Below, one piece after another: positions 6,428 to 15,048 of a stretch of DNA of 27,760 nt. Both the position numbers and the translations under genes were made by a program. Source of the DNA: a bacterium UBA2219 (GTDB lineage Bacteria > Desulfobacterota > Deferrimicrobia > Deferrimicrobiales > Deferrimicrobiaceae); NCBI GenBank assembly GCA_002327765.1, contig DCUH01000054.1:343-28102 (forward strand). The letters are read 5' to 3'. Numbering within the stretch: the stretch's first letter is position 1; every line of letters starts with the position of its first letter. Under the pieces are notes generated by a model. That model worked only from the letters and a program-made list of their open reading frames with translations. It was not told the origin of the DNA and ran no database searches.

Positions 6428-7354
6428 TCAGGCCAGGGGATTTTCGTGCCGGTTCGCCGCGACAGTCGCCATGCTCCGGATAAATGCCCTGTATTTGGGG
6501 GGATCCAGCACCAGGAAATACGGCATCCACCGCGCCACCTGCTCCCGCAGGTCCATCTCGTTGTGCACGTCGAAGGAGAGGACGACGTTGCCGTTTCCCT
6601 TCCGCTCCACGATCTCCTGCCGCGGGAAGATGCTTTTTCGCTCGAAGAAATGCGCCACCTCCCGGTCGAACTCCACCGTCACCCGGTCCGGCTGCTTCTC
6701 GTTGAACCAGATGGTCCTCGCTTCGTGCAGCGTCTTCCCGATGCTTTCCGGGATGTCCATGTAGAGGCGCCCGGTCGGGCGGACCCGCTCGATGAAGTCG
6801 AGCACGAACTTCTTCACGATGCCGTCGTGCTGGCCGACGAGGTACCAGAACCCCTCGTGGTAGAGGATCTTGTACGGCTCGACCGTGTACCGCTTCCCCT
6901 TCTTGCTGTAGGAGAAGGAGACGACCTCCTTCTGCTTGACGTGCCGCTCCAGCGTCTGCCGGACCGACGCCACCTTTTCCATGTCGATCGGCTCTTCCGA
7001 CAGCACCTGGTAGACCTCCGGCATCCGGAAGATCTTGTGCTTGAGCTCCTGCAGGAAGCTCGAGTCCTTCGGGCCGAAGATGTGGGTGGCGTAGTCGATC
7101 ATGGCGCAGACCATCGCCATCTCCGAGGCCTTGTAGATCTTGTCGTTGATCACGTAGTCGGAGATCAACGAGTAGGTATGCTTCTCCTCGTCGACGCTCA
7201 CGCACGGCAGCGCCGCGAGATACAGCAGGTACCGCTGGGCGGTGCGGATGCAGACGTCGAACTCCTCCGCAACGATCGCGGAGGTGAGCGACTTCCTTTC
7301 GTTGAGTAGCCGCAGGAGGCGGAGCGCGCAGTCCATCATCGCCGGCTTGTTCAT
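6428..7354 (-). CDS. WYL-domain transcriptional regulator
   Basis: A 308-residue regulator. An N-terminal winged helix-turn-helix (about residues 8-60, LTSAIVAEEFDVCIRTAQRY) leads to a linker. A WYL domain follows (about 135-205), with EPYKILYHEGFWYLVGQHDG carrying the core W-Y-L at 170-172, and then a C-terminal WCX-like extension to 308. WYL regulators sense ligands, possibly nucleic acid or nucleotides, and are frequent in DNA-damage and phage-defence loci. ATG 7354 overlaps the addA stop in ATGA, so its translation is coupled to that of addA. The odd point is that a regulator sits at the downstream end of a helicase-nuclease operon. It may act on this operon or on distant targets; the sequence does not tell. 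Confidence 0.9.
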   Translation of the reverse strand: MNKPAMMDCALRLLRLLNERKSLTSAIVAEEFDVCIRTAQRYLLYLAALPCVSVDEEKHTYSLISDYVINDKIYKASEMAMVCAMIDYATHIFGPKDSSFLQELKHKIFRMPEVYQVLSEEPIDMEKVASVRQTLERHVKQKEVVSFSYSKKGKRYTVEPYKILYHEGFWYLVGQHDGIVKKFVLDFIERVRPTGRLYMDIPESIGKTLHEARTIWFNEKQPDRVTVEFDREVAHFFERKSIFPRQEIVERKGNGNVVLSFDVHNEMDLREQVARWMPYFLVLDPPKYRAFIRSMATVAANRHENPLA

Positions 7355-10300
7355 GGGGTTTTCTCCAGGGGGAGCAGGGTGACCGACCCGTACGAGATCC
7401 AGTGGAGCCCGACCCCCAGCACCGGCTTGCCGGGGAACGCCGCGCGGACGAGGCCGGCGTACGATCGGAGCTGGGGCAGGTAGCTCCCGAACCGGGCGGG
7501 CCTGTCGTCCGCCATATCGGACTTGTGGTCGAGAATCCAATAGCCGCCGGCGGTCTCCACGAGCAGGTCGAGGACGCCGGAGACCACGCTCCCCCGGTCG
7601 TCCAGCCCGAGCAGCGGAAGCTCGCGCAGAATCCGCACCGGGCGGAACGTCCCTTCCAGCCACCGCGCGAAACCGGCGGCGCTTCCTTCCAGGAGCTTGA
7701 ACGTTTCGCCGTCGAGCTTCATCCCGGCGGCGCGCTCGAACCGCTCCGCGCGCCCGCCATGACGGTCCGCCAGCTCGAAGAAGCGGTGCAGCGCCAGCCC
7801 GCGCTCCGCCCCGGCGACCTCCAGCGCGGCGTCGAGGGGTGCGGCGTACGATTCCTCCCGGAGGCCTTCCGGAGGCACACCATCCGGCGCCGCCCGCAGC
7901 AGGGAGGGCGTGACCGTCTCCGGCGTCAACCCGGTCGGGAGGTCGCGGTATTCGACCGCCCGGCGCCCGAAGCGCTCCAGCGGGGACGATGCGTCCCCCG
8001 CCGCCGCCACCGACGGGGCGGTCGCGTTCTCCGCCGGGCTTACGATGCAGGGGAACCGTTTCAAACCGACCTCCATCGAGTCCTTTTCGACCCGCATCGC
8101 CGCGGATCCCGCCAGAAGGTGCCAGTAATGGACCTTGTCGTTCTTCGCCAGATGGCTCGGCCACTCGACGATCACCTTTTCCCGGGCGCGCGTCAGCGCG
8201 ACGTAGAGGAGGCGCCTGGCCTCCTCCTCGAGCTCCGGGCGGAGGCGGGCCTGGAACGCCTCGTTGGTCTCCTCCGCCGCGAAGGTCGGGACGATCTCGA
8301 TGCGGGCCTTCTCCAGGATGTTCCCCAGCTCCTTGAAGTCGTCGTAGGCGACGGAGATGTCGGGCAGGCGCGGCTCCACCTTCTTGTGCGCCCCGCAGAC
8401 GGCCACGACCGGCCATTCCAGCCCCTTGGAGCCGTGCCAGGTGGTGACGGTCACCGCGTCCTCGTCGAGGACGCGCGGCTCCGGCTGCCGGTCGGCCTTC
8501 TCCTCCCGGTCGGCCTTCTCGACCTTCGCCGAGAGCCACGCGAGGAACGTCTTGATGCCGGTGCCGTAATAACCGCCGGCAAGCAGCACCTGCCGGTTCG
8601 CCTCCCCGAACTCGCGCGCCTCGTCCTGGAACTTGAGGAGATTGGCGCGGGCCTGCGCGGCGTCGGGCCACAAGGCGACCCTGCCGTAGAGGTCCAGCGC
8701 GTCGATCGCGTCGGCGGCCAGGGCGTCGACGGTCTTTTCCGCAGCCCCCGCCCGCAGCGGTTCCAGGAGGTCGAGCACGGGGTCCGTCAAGACCTCCCCG
8801 CGCCGCAAGACTCCGAGCGCCTCTTCCAGGGAACGGCTCCCCAGCTCGGTCACCGCGAGGTACAGGGCGGCGTGGCGGTCGGCCGGATCCGCCAGGCATG
8901 CCAGGGCGTGGTACAGCAGTTGGACCTCCGGCGCGCCGAGCCAGCCGTCCCGCCGGATGCGGGTCCGGATGCCCAAGGCCCGCAGCACCTCCGCGTACTC
9001 GTCCACCAGCGCGTGGGTCGGGCAGAGGAGCGCCACGTCCCCGCCGCGGATCCGGCGCGGGCGCTTCGCCGCCTTGTCCCAGACCATGCATTTCCCGTCG
9101 TCGAGCAGTTGCTTGACGCGGACGGCGGTCCACGACGCCCGGTCCCGGGTCTTCTTGATATATTTCGGGGCCTCGACGACCTCCAGCGGCGCCAGCGCGC
9201 TCTTGAAGTCGGCCTTCGGGGCCAGCCGGGCGTACCGCTCCCCGAACAGCCCCTTTCCCACCTCGTTCACCCATTCCATCAAGCGGGCGGAGGCGCGCCA
9301 GTTTGCGGTCAGCGGCTCGCACGCCCCGGGGTTTTTCCTCTCCAGCTCCCGGAACAGCCGCGGGTCGGCGTTCTGGAACCCCATGATGGACTGCTTGACG
9401 TCGCCCACGATCAGCGCAGGGACCCCCGCCTCGTGGACCTTCCACAGCAGGGAGAACTGCAGCGGATTGGTGTCCTGGAACTCGTCGATGACCATGCAGT
9501 CGACGCGGTTTTTGAGGATCTCCAGCACGTCTGGGCGGCCCGAGAGGATCCCGTGGGCGGCCGCGATCATGTCGGGGTAATCGACCAGGCGGGCCTTTCG
9601 CTTCTCGTCGCCGTAGATCCGCAGGCACTCCCGGCCCGCGTCGAGGATCGCGGTGACGAACAGCTCCGCGTCCGCCAGGGGGCCCGGGTGCCGGTGCAGC
9701 TCACCAGCGGCGGCCATCACCGCCTCGGCGGTTTCCTTGTACCCCGGCGGCAGCTTCCCCCCGCGCACCGTGACCCGTAGCTTGCGCAGCGCCGCCCAGA
9801 GCGCCCAATCCGCCGCAAGTTCCTCGAGCTCCTCCGCGCGGCGCAGGGCCCGATAGTTGTCCTTGAACTCCCGGCAGGCCGACTTGTTGTCCTTGAAGTC
9901 CTGCGACAGGTCCCGGGGGAAGCGGGCGAGCAGCGTCCGGACGGCTTCATGCAGCACCGTGTTCATCGCGGCCGCGTTCCCGGTCTTCCCGTAGACGTCC
10001 CGCAGCAGCGAGACGGCATGGGCGGACAGCCCGGGGTCCTCCCCCTTCGCGCCGAGAGACCGCAGGCGGCCGATCAGCGTCAGCAGGTCCTTCCGGAAGT
10101 TGTCCTCGGGGCCGGTCTTCTTGGCGTAGTCGTACCGGTAGCCGAATTTCCGCAGCTCCACCGCGACGGGGTCGGCCTTCCCCGTGCGCGGCAGCGACCG
10201 GCGGATGAAGAACTTCTCCTCGTCGTCGTTCAGGAGGCGGGGGGACGGCGAGATCCCGCCCTCGAAGGCGAACTCCATCAGGACCCGCATGCAGAAGCCG

Positions 10301-10542
10301 TGGATCGTGGAGATGTAGGACTCCTCCAGGCGCAGGGCGTCGCCGATCCGGCCGCGGTCGACGAGCGCGAACCGGATCCTTTTTTTGAGCTCCGAGGCGG
10401 CGGCTTCCGTGAAGGTGACCGCGACGATCCGGTCCGGCGCGACCTGCCCGCCGACGACCCATTCGGCGAGCGCTTTCTGTATCCGGTAGGTCTTTCCGGA
10501 GCCCGCGCCGGCGGGGACGATGGTGAGGGGCGGGATCGTCAT
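7351..10542 (-). CDS. addA: AddA-type helicase-nuclease subunit (UvrD/Rep superfamily)
   Basis: A 1063-residue superfamily 1A helicase. Motifs in order: Walker A AGAGSGKT at 11-18, VIDEFQDTNPLQ (motif II) near 351, GDVKQSIMGFQNAD shortly after (motif III), HGSKGLEW near 700 (motif V) and YVALTRAREKV near 780 (motif VI). The C-terminus carries a RecB/AddA-family nuclease domain, GVLDLL then ILDHKSD near 1000, with the Asp and DxK of PD-(D/E)XK. It would unwind and degrade DNA from double-strand ends and hand over to RecA for recombination, also attacking linear foreign DNA. Its ATG overlaps the addB stop (ATGA at 10542-10539), and its stop overlaps the WYL start. Length is slightly below Bacillus AddA (about 1230). 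Confidence 0.93.
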   Translation of the reverse strand: MTIPPLTIVPAGAGSGKTYRIQKALAEWVVGGQVAPDRIVAVTFTEAAASELKKRIRFALVDRGRIGDALRLEESYISTIHGFCMRVLMEFAFEGGISPSPRLLNDDEEKFFIRRSLPRTGKADPVAVELRKFGYRYDYAKKTGPEDNFRKDLLTLIGRLRSLGAKGEDPGLSAHAVSLLRDVYGKTGNAAAMNTVLHEAVRTLLARFPRDLSQDFKDNKSACREFKDNYRALRRAEELEELAADWALWAALRKLRVTVRGGKLPPGYKETAEAVMAAAGELHRHPGPLADAELFVTAILDAGRECLRIYGDEKRKARLVDYPDMIAAAHGILSGRPDVLEILKNRVDCMVIDEFQDTNPLQFSLLWKVHEAGVPALIVGDVKQSIMGFQNADPRLFRELERKNPGACEPLTANWRASARLMEWVNEVGKGLFGERYARLAPKADFKSALAPLEVVEAPKYIKKTRDRASWTAVRVKQLLDDGKCMVWDKAAKRPRRIRGGDVALLCPTHALVDEYAEVLRALGIRTRIRRDGWLGAPEVQLLYHALACLADPADRHAALYLAVTELGSRSLEEALGVLRRGEVLTDPVLDLLEPLRAGAAEKTVDALAADAIDALDLYGRVALWPDAAQARANLLKFQDEAREFGEANRQVLLAGGYYGTGIKTFLAWLSAKVEKADREEKADRQPEPRVLDEDAVTVTTWHGSKGLEWPVVAVCGAHKKVEPRLPDISVAYDDFKELGNILEKARIEIVPTFAAEETNEAFQARLRPELEEEARRLLYVALTRAREKVIVEWPSHLAKNDKVHYWHLLAGSAAMRVEKDSMEVGLKRFPCIVSPAENATAPSVAAAGDASSPLERFGRRAVEYRDLPTGLTPETVTPSLLRAAPDGVPPEGLREESYAAPLDAALEVAGAERGLALHRFFELADRHGGRAERFERAAGMKLDGETFKLLEGSAAGFARWLEGTFRPVRILRELPLLGLDDRGSVVSGVLDLLVETAGGYWILDHKSDMADDRPARFGSYLPQLRSYAGLVRAAFPGKPVLGVGLHWISYGSVTLLPLEKTP

Positions 10543-13307
10543 TCCTCCGCCTCCTCTTCCTCCCGGGCGGGGTGCGTGAATTTCGCGACCAGGGCGTTGT
10601 TCTCCAGCGCGTAGGTCTTGACGCCGAGCTTGCGGAAGCGCTCCTCGTCGTCGTCATTGTTCAGCGGGATCCTCCCCGCGCGCAGCTCCCCGAGCCGCTC
10701 CCTGACCACCCTTTCCGCGTTGACCGAGATCCCGTCGCCCATCTCAAAGATGCCGGTCACCGTGCGCGGCAGCGCCTCCGACGTGTCGCAGAGCGCCTTC
10801 TGGTCGTCCATCATGTAGTAGAGGACGCCGATCTCCGCCCCCGCCTTGATCGCGTCGGCCAGCGCCGCGCCGCCCTCGTCCGCGACCGTCCCGTCCCGGA
10901 GCATCGCCCGGTAAAGGGAGGCCTGGAGGTCGTACCCCTCCTCCATGGCCTTGCGGCGCGTCGCGCTGCCGGACTTCTTGTAGTCGACGACGTAAAGCTG
11001 CCCCGAGGGAAGCGAAAGCACCAGGTCGGTCCGGCCGCGGACCGGGACGCCTTCGAACTCCCCTTTGAGCCCGGTTTCCACCAGGAGGATCCTCGCTCCG
11101 CTTCTCTCCAGGATCTCGCGCCAGCGCAGCGCCGCCGTCTCGATGTCTTTGAGGAGGTTGCGCCGCTCCACGTACCATTCCGTCGCCGTCAGGAAGGGGG
11201 CTTCCTCGCGGATCGCGTCGTTCAGGAACCGCTCGGCCGAGGACTTGATCGCCGCGGCGGCCGGCAGCGGCGCCCCGGCGGCGAAGAGCTTCTCGAACAC
11301 GTAGTGGGCCAGCGTCCCCTTCAATGCCGGGTCCAGCGTTTCCGGGGCCCAGGAGAGCGGCTCCGCCTTTATCCGATGGAGGAACCAGGCCAGCGGGGAG
11401 ACCATCAGCGTCTCCAGCCCGGACGGGGAAACATAACGCACCTTCCCGCTATCGTCGGTCAGCAGGTCGGCGGAAAGCTCCGGGTCGGGCGGGTCGGGCG
11501 GCATCGGGGCGACGCCGACGCCCGGGGAGGCGAGCGCCAGCCCGGCGACCTTTTCCCGGTCCGATTCCTTCTCCAGCGTGCGGAGCAGTTCCTCGGGCGC
11601 CCCGATCCCGTCGAACAGCCGCGCCATGAAGGCGATCGTCCCGCAAAGGGCGAGCTCCTCCCCCCGCGAATCGCGCAGGGGGATGAAGAACAGCGCCCGG
11701 TCGCGGGCGACGCGGAGCTGCCGCAGGAGCCGGCCGCGCCGCAGCGACATGGTCTCTTCGGCCGTTTCGACGGCGAACCCGAGGTCGTTTTTGAGAACGG
11801 AGGCGTCCGCGGCGTCGAACACCGGCGACCTCCCGGGCGCCGACGGGTACCGCCCTTCCTTGAAGCCCAGGACGAAGAGCAGGCGCACCGCGCGCCACGG
11901 CTCCTCGTCCTCCCGGAACACGGCGATCCCTTCCCGGGTCGCCTCGGTCGCGGCGGCGGGGCGGGTCACGTCCTGCGGGACGAGGGCGGCGAGCTCCTCC
12001 CAGGGAACGTCCCTGCCTCGTGCGTTTCGGAGCGCCTCCAGCAGCGTCTCGACGGCGCTTCGGGCCGCTTCGGCGTGCCCCTCCGACCCCTGCGGCGCGG
12101 ACAGCAGCGACCGGAAGGCCTGCAGGGCGTCCGCCAGCGCCCTGGGCGATTCCTGCGTTTTCCGGACGAGCTCCATCATCCGCCTGCCCGAAGGGGACAG
12201 CTCCTCGGGCGCTTTCGGGTCGAACTTCCGTTCCATGATCTTCATCGCAAGGCGGTTTCCCACGGCTTCGCCCCACGGCATGAGGGGGGAGGCGTAGAGG
12301 GCCGCGAGCGCCATGGACGGCGCGGGGCGCCGCCGCGTCGCCAGGAAGTGGAACACCGCCTCCCCGCCCAGGTTGCGCAGACGGGACGGGTCCTCGAGCC
12401 CCGACAGCGGCAGGCCGGCCTTCGCGAAGACCTCCCGCGCGGCGCGATCGCACGACCCGTCGGCCGGAAGGAGCAGGCCGATGTCGGAAGTCCGCAGGCC
12501 GGGGTCGGAAGCCAGCGCAATGCGCGCCATCCCCGCGGCGACTTCCGCGGCCTCGAGGTCGTCCCGCACCGCGAGGCAGGTCACGGAATCGTCGGGCCTT
12601 CCCCGCGGGGCCTCCTCCGCGAACAGCGACTCCTGCAGGCGGCGCAGGGCGGAACCGGCCCCTCCCGCGGGGCGGGGGTTCAGGGCGGCGGCCAGGACGG
12701 CGTCCAACTCCGGGTCGGCGGCGCGGCCGCAGTCGGAGGCCAGCTTCGCGAGGAGCGCCTCCTGCCACGGGGAGAGTACGGGGAATCCTTCCACGCGATG
12801 GACCGCGACGAGGCGGTTTGCCTCGGAAGCATCCGCCTCGAGCAGCGCGCGGATCGCATCCAGGTCCTCGGGCAGGGCCCGCCCCATCGCGTCGTGGAGG
12901 CGGGCGAGGTCGGCGAGATGCCGCTTCCCGCGGCCGCACAGGCGGGATCCTTCCGCGGACGAAAGCTCCCTGCCGGGGCCGAGCGCGTCAAGAAGCCGGC
13001 GCAGCTCGCGGCCGACGATTGCCGGGGTGTTCTCCGGGTCGGCCTTCATGCTTTCGGACCAGAAGGCGTCGGTCGGCTTCCGCGCGGCCTCGGACAGCCG
13101 CTCGTTCCAGATTGGCGCCGGCGGCGCGAGCAGATAGCCCCGGCCCGCCTGGTCGACCAGCTCGGACCACGTCCCGACGACGGTCCCGAACCGGGCGCCG
13201 GCGGATGCCAGCGCCCGGCGGACATTTCGAGCGGAGGACCGGTCGGGAACGAGGAGGAAACGAAGGACGTCAGGCAACGGAAGCCCCGCGAGCCGAATTT
13301 CCCCCAT
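10539..13307 (-). CDS. addB: AddB-like nuclease subunit (inactivated helicase plus PD-(D/E)XK domain)
   Basis: A 922-residue partner of AddA. The helicase-like first two thirds lack a Walker A: where GxxGxGKT would lie, the sequence reads LVPDRSSARNV, so ATP binding is not expected. The C-terminal RecB-family nuclease domain is intact (GRTDLVLSL near 757, then VVDYKKSG near 772). The Cys cluster that holds a 4Fe-4S centre around the nuclease of Bacillus AddB is absent; only one Cys lies after the nuclease core. This resembles the inactivated superfamily I helicase type seen in other proteobacteria. The start at 13307 has no clear Shine-Dalgarno, but the gene overlaps the upstream gene by 38 bases, which fits translational coupling. 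The open frame upstream to 13595 is a shadow of that neighbour. Confidence 0.85.
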   Translation of the reverse strand: MGEIRLAGLPLPDVLRFLLVPDRSSARNVRRALASAGARFGTVVGTWSELVDQAGRGYLLAPPAPIWNERLSEAARKPTDAFWSESMKADPENTPAIVGRELRRLLDALGPGRELSSAEGSRLCGRGKRHLADLARLHDAMGRALPEDLDAIRALLEADASEANRLVAVHRVEGFPVLSPWQEALLAKLASDCGRAADPELDAVLAAALNPRPAGGAGSALRRLQESLFAEEAPRGRPDDSVTCLAVRDDLEAAEVAAGMARIALASDPGLRTSDIGLLLPADGSCDRAAREVFAKAGLPLSGLEDPSRLRNLGGEAVFHFLATRRRPAPSMALAALYASPLMPWGEAVGNRLAMKIMERKFDPKAPEELSPSGRRMMELVRKTQESPRALADALQAFRSLLSAPQGSEGHAEAARSAVETLLEALRNARGRDVPWEELAALVPQDVTRPAAATEATREGIAVFREDEEPWRAVRLLFVLGFKEGRYPSAPGRSPVFDAADASVLKNDLGFAVETAEETMSLRRGRLLRQLRVARDRALFFIPLRDSRGEELALCGTIAFMARLFDGIGAPEELLRTLEKESDREKVAGLALASPGVGVAPMPPDPPDPELSADLLTDDSGKVRYVSPSGLETLMVSPLAWFLHRIKAEPLSWAPETLDPALKGTLAHYVFEKLFAAGAPLPAAAAIKSSAERFLNDAIREEAPFLTATEWYVERRNLLKDIETAALRWREILERSGARILLVETGLKGEFEGVPVRGRTDLVLSLPSGQLYVVDYKKSGSATRRKAMEEGYDLQASLYRAMLRDGTVADEGGAALADAIKAGAEIGVLYYMMDDQKALCDTSEALPRTVTGIFEMGDGISVNAERVVRERLGELRAGRIPLNNDDDEERFRKLGVKTYALENNALVAKFTHPAREEEEAEE

Positions 13308-13980
13308 TGTATTTCTTTTGGCCGGGTTGGGACACCGGCATGCGCACCGCCCGCATCGATCCGCGCGCGGAGCCTCGTTCCTTCGGGAACAGGTGGAACC
13401 TCGCCGCGACCTGGTCTTTCGACTTGTAGCAGCGGACCGTGATCCGCGCCGGGAGGTCGGACTTCCGCCCGCAGCTCTTCCGCCCTTCCACGTCCGGATG
13501 CAGGGTGATCCCGTGCCTGCAGACGTGCTTCTCCATCGACGGGTCGACCGCCAGGATGCTCTCGACCACCCGGGTGAGGAAGCGGGCGTATCCATCCGCG
13601 CCCGCCTCGCCCCCGAAGAGCCGCGCCCCCCGATCGTTGAGGATCATCCGCCCCATCGGGCGGGTGAACCGGCCGAAGCCGGACCCGTCCCTGCCGTTCG
13701 CGTATCGGAGCGCGGCCTCGAGGGAGTAGAAGTCGCGGCCGTAGCAGCGTCCTCCCTCCCCGTCCAGCCGTTTCACCGTGACAACGTACACCGCGCGCCT
13801 CTTTCCTTCCGTCTCCTCGCCTTTCGCCACCCAGGCGTACAGCAGCCCGTGCCGGTCCTGCCGCATGACCGCCTTCCGTTTCCAGTTCCCCGTGGTCAAG
13901 GCGGCGGCCAGGTTGTTCGGGTCGAAACCGTACACCAGGTCCTGCGGCCCGCACCATCCCATGTTCAGGCAGCGCGCCAT
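13270..13980 (-). CDS. Unrecognised 236-residue protein between ARPP-1 and AddB
   Basis: I do not recognise a family. The protein is soluble with no signal or membrane segment. The first 150 residues are mixed alpha/beta (MARCLNMGWCGPQDLVYGF, then WKRKAVMRQDRHGLLYAWVAKGEE, YVVTVKRLDGEGGRCYG, EAALRYANGRDGSGF). A basic, Cys/Lys/Arg-rich segment follows (about 165-205), including HVCRHGITLHPDVEGRKSCGRKS. The tail is disordered and its DNA overlaps the addB start by 38 bases. ATG 13980 has AGGGGG nine bases upstream; ATG 13989 is the alternative start. It follows the ARPP-1 stop by about 20 bases. Position says it works with ARPP-1 and/or AddAB. Basic patches allow nucleic-acid binding, but that is inference. 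The only supported claim is a real, co-transcribed gene. Confidence 0.75.
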   Translation of the reverse strand: MARCLNMGWCGPQDLVYGFDPNNLAAALTTGNWKRKAVMRQDRHGLLYAWVAKGEETEGKRRAVYVVTVKRLDGEGGRCYGRDFYSLEAALRYANGRDGSGFGRFTRPMGRMILNDRGARLFGGEAGADGYARFLTRVVESILAVDPSMEKHVCRHGITLHPDVEGRKSCGRKSDLPARITVRCYKSKDQVAARFHLFPKERGSARGSMRAVRMPVSQPGQKKYNGGNSARGASVA

Positions 13981-14000
13981 TCCGATCATCCCCCTCTCCG

Positions 14001-14945
14001 TCACTTCCCGAACGCCGAGAAGTGGACCAGGTCGCCCTCGTGGTGCAGCGCCTTGCCGAAGGAGCGCTTCGCTTCGTAGCGCCAGTCCTCGCCGATCCCG
14101 ACCGGCTCGTACTTCTCGAAGAGCGACTTGCCGACCTCGTCGAGGATCCGCTTCACGTACCCCGCCGACTCCGCGGGAGTCTTTGCACGCCGCGCGGAAA
14201 GGCGCGCGCCCTGCGCCATCATCGCCTCCACGGCGACGCCGGCGAGCAGCTTGTCGAACATCTTCCCGAACGTGGCCTCCCGGTCGAACAGCTCGACGCC
14301 CTGGAACAGGCCGTTGACGAAGAACGCCGCGCCCGTCTGCCCCTTCTCCGGGGCGATCCCCTTCCGGTACTCGTCGATGGAACCCTGCTTCTGCTCGAAG
14401 ATGTCGTTCATCGCCCCCGTGGCGGTGGGCGCCGCCATCCTGTGGGACATGTCCGCCACGCAGTCCCAGACCCGCCCCTGGTCGGAGGCGTAGCCGCGTT
14501 TCTGGCGGAGCGTTTCCTTTTGGAACTCGGCGTTCCCGCGCCGGATGGAATGCGAGGCGAAATGCCGGCTCGCGCCGAACTGCCGCCCTTCGTACCGCCA
14601 CCTCCCCTGCTCCACGCACGAAACCGGGATGCGCGTGATCGAGTCCGGGGGTATCAGGAACGACGCGTTGACGATCCGGTTCTGCTTGGCGCCGACCAGT
14701 TCGGTCCCGTCCGTCACCAGGACGACTTTCCCGGAGAAATTCGTCATCCGCAGCTCCGGGACCGACCCGCCCTCGCTCACCTCCTCCACCACGACCTTCT
14801 TCGCGTCGAGCGCCTCGTCGACCAGGACGTACTCCAGCGCGGCCGCCGGGTTCCCCGACAGCGGAACCGCCGTCAGGTTGAGGACCTCCTTCGGAATGCC
14901 GATCGAAAGCTCCGACAACGTGGTCATGCGATTGCTTTTCGTCAT
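14001..14945 (-). CDS. ARPP-1 / DUF6569-family protein
   Basis: A 314-residue cytoplasmic protein matching, from memory, the ARPP-1 family (DUF6569) across its length. Matching points are EEVSEGGSVPELRMTN, LVTDGTELVGAKQNRIVNASFLIP, IPVSCVEQGRWRY, SDQGRVWDCVAD and the ending GIGEDWRYEAKRSFGKALHHEGDLVHFSAF. ARPP-1 was named by comparative genomics for its association with ADP-ribosylglycohydrolase and rhodanese-phosphatase genes in conflict or immunity settings. It is thought to be an enzyme, but the reaction is unknown. ATG 14945 has GGGAGGAAGC. A hairpin at 15024-15042 separates it from the upstream KamA-type gene, so transcription of ARPP-1, the unknown gene, addB, addA and WYL may begin here. 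No ADP-ribosylglycohydrolase is visible in this window. Confidence 0.85.
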   Translation of the reverse strand: MTKSNRMTTLSELSIGIPKEVLNLTAVPLSGNPAAALEYVLVDEALDAKKVVVEEVSEGGSVPELRMTNFSGKVVLVTDGTELVGAKQNRIVNASFLIPPDSITRIPVSCVEQGRWRYEGRQFGASRHFASHSIRRGNAEFQKETLRQKRGYASDQGRVWDCVADMSHRMAAPTATGAMNDIFEQKQGSIDEYRKGIAPEKGQTGAAFFVNGLFQGVELFDREATFGKMFDKLLAGVAVEAMMAQGARLSARRAKTPAESAGYVKRILDEVGKSLFEKYEPVGIGEDWRYEAKRSFGKALHHEGDLVHFSAFGK

Positions 14946-15023
14946 GCTTCCTCCCGTCCGGATGGTTCGCATCCTTCGGCGACCGCGCGGGTCGTCGCTC
15001 ATGGGAAGAAGATACAGGGCGGG

Positions 15024-15042
15024 GGCGACAGTTCCTGTCGCC
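15024..15042 (-). terminator. Hairpin between the KamA-type gene and ARPP-1
   Basis: GGCGACAG and CTGTCGCC form a perfect 8-bp stem with a 3-base loop. On the minus strand it begins 7 bases after the KamA-type stop codon. No T-run follows, so it may only attenuate or mark an mRNA 3' end. Confidence 0.5.
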
Positions 15043-15048
15043 GATAAA

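Noticed and set aside
7402..9780. Long plus-strand open frame of 792 codons opposite addA
   Set aside because: It mirrors the addA gene on the other strand. The product is a low-complexity Arg/Gly/Val/Leu-rich string with no motif, as expected for antisense of a GC-rich gene.
10572..13442. Plus-strand open frame of 956 codons opposite addB
   Set aside because: Antisense shadow of addB caused by high GC; no domains and biased composition.
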